A stretch of DNA of 64,000 bases from Megaleporinus macrocephalus (Eukaryota > Chordata > Actinopteri > Characiformes > Anostomidae). Positions 62,495-64,000 of the stretch are shown one piece after another (within the stretch, counting starts at the first letter, position 1; every line of letters starts with the position of its first letter). A program made the position numbers and the translations under genes. The stretch covers positions 252,001 to 316,000 of the forward strand of contig CM038704.1 in the NCBI GenBank assembly GCA_021613375.1, read 5' to 3'. The notes under the pieces were generated by a model. It saw only the letters and a program-made list of their open reading frames with translations. It was not told the origin of the DNA and searched no databases.

Positions 62495-62689
62495 TGTGCT
62501 GTGTATGTACTCGGAGGTCCTCAGTCTGAGATAAACACTGGTATCAGATGCTTGTGGATCTGAGTGAGTGCTGCTCTACAAAGTCTGATTCTTTCCAGCG
62601 GGAGCCGATCATCAGCTGGACAGGAGTGACCAGAGTGTCGCTGGTTTGATCTGAACTTACCTTAAACACCAAACCCCCAACTACAGTGT
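62495..62689. other. Short intergenic stretch after rbm5
   Basis: About 195 bp with nothing recognised. Confidence 0.4.
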
Positions 62690-64000
62690 TTCACTGTGTT
62701 CACTAGTGCCTATGCAGGTATTTCACCGCCTGTATGTGTTCACTAGTGCCTATGCAGGTAGTTCACTGCCCCTGTGTGTGTTCACTAGTGCCTATGCAGG
62801 TATTTCCCTGCCCTTGTGTGTGTTCACTAGTGCCTATGCAGGTAGTTCACCGCCTGTATGTGTTCACTAGTGCCTATGCAGATTTTTCACTGCCCCTGTG
62901 TGTGTTTGTGTGTTCACTAGTGCCTATGCAGGTATTTCACCACCTGTGTGTTCACTAGTGCCTATGCAGGTAGTTCACCGCTTGTATGTGTTCACTAGTG
63001 CCTATGCAGGTAGTTCACCGCCTGTATGTGTTCACTAGTGCCTATGCAGATATTTCACCACCTGTGTGTTCACTAGTGCCTATGCAGATATTTCACTGCC
63101 CCTGTGTGTGTTCACTAGTGTCTATGCAGGTAGTTCACCGCCTGTATGTGTTCACTAGTGCCTATGCAGGTAGTTCACTGCCCCTGTGTGTGTTCACTAG
63201 TGCCTATCCTATGCAGGTATTTCACCACCTGTGTGTGTTCACTAGTGCCTATCCTATGCAGGTATTTCACCACGTGTGTGTTCACTAGTGCCTATGCAGG
63301 TATTTCACCACCTGTGTGTGTTCACTAGTGCCTATCCTATGCAGGTATTTCACCACCTGTGTGTGTTCACTAGTGCCTATGCAGATATTTCACTGCCCCT
63401 GTGTGTGTTCACTAGTGCCTATGCAGATATTTCACTGCCCCTGTGTGTGTTCACTAGTGCCTATGCAGATATTTCACTGCCCCTGCGTGTGTTCACTAGT
63501 GCCTATGCAGGTAGTTCACCGCCTGTATGTGTTCACTAGTGCCTATCCTATGCAGGTATTTCACCACCTGTGTGTGTTCACTAGTGCCTATCCTATGCAG
63601 GTATTTCACCACCTGTGTGTTCACTAGTGCCTATGCAGATATTTCACTGCCCCTGTGTGTGTTCACTAGTGCCTATGCAGATATTTCACTGCCCCTGTGT
63701 GTGTTCACTAGTGCCTATGCAGATATTTCACTGCCCCTGTGTGTGTTCACTAGTGCCTATGCAGATATTTCACTGCCCCTGTGTGTGTTCACTAGTGCCT
63801 ATGCAGATATTTCACTGCCCCTGTGTGTGTTCACTAGTGCCTATGCAGGTTATTCACTGCCCCTGCGTGTGTTCACTAGTGCCTATGCAGGTATTTCACC
63901 ACCTGTGTGTGTTCACTAGTGCCTATGCAGGTTATTCACTGCCCCTGCGTGTGTTCACTAGTGCCTATGCAGGTAGTTCACCGCCTGTATGTGTTCACTA
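62690..64000 (+). repeat. 42-bp minisatellite, about 31 units, runs off the window
   Basis: Units contain GTTCACTAGTGCCTATGCAG and ATTTCACTGCCCCTGTGTGT. Shorter variants have CACCGCCTGTATGT; some units have a CTATCC insertion. The TTCACTAGTG and CACTGCCCC words also occur in the SINE-like tail at 3900-3990, suggesting a SINE-tail origin. Confidence 0.95.

Overview
This is nuclear DNA from a ray-finned (teleost) fish, possibly an ostariophysan. The evidence is a spliced RNA-binding-protein gene with GT/AG introns, a single-exon-type lipid-mediator GPCR, Tc1-family transposon relics, a tRNA-like SINE, and microsatellite/minisatellite load typical of fish. I see no prokaryotic, organellar or viral gene block. 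By hand estimate about 45% of the window is tandem repeat, and most very long open frames are only repeat arrays that lack stop codons.

Layout. 1-9.7 kb: minisatellites (45-, 20-, 16-, 8- and 28-bp units), a SINE, TG microsatellites. 10.19-11.27 kb, minus strand: a complete coding exon of a cysteinyl-leukotriene-receptor-like GPCR with a 3' splice site just upstream of its ATG and a poly(A) signal downstream. 11.3-22.04 kb, on the 5' side of that gene: four successive arrays with 70-, 53-, 24- and 41-bp units. 22.1-26.7 kb: a miniature inverted-repeat element, a CpG-rich segment, and a related element swollen by internal hexamer and GTAAACA arrays. 27.2-29.5 kb: a 45/41-bp array grown out of a dispersed repeat. 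29.9-37.0 kb: two large arrays of the GTAAACA-containing unit in opposite orientation. 37-48 kb: Tc1 relics, an inverted pair of composite repeats, a TATA-box-like site, a perfect 110-bp palindrome. 48.5-62.5 kb, plus strand: a complete rbm5 orthologue (24 coding exons, predicted 843 aa) plus a putative 5' noncoding exon and a poly(A) signal. 62.7-64.0 kb: a 42-bp array that runs off the window.

How it fits together. The two protein genes have unrelated jobs: a leukotriene-type receptor at the cell surface and a nuclear splicing regulator. The most unusual theme is that many arrays can be traced to a single-copy segment inside a dispersed repeat elsewhere in the same window: minisatellites repeatedly nucleated inside transposon-like sequences. 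The GTAAACA/TGTTTAC arrays carry a forkhead-type core roughly every 15-24 bp, and their opposed orientation would make a long foldback. Function is not shown; these are hypotheses. Copy numbers below are length divided by period, not exact counts.
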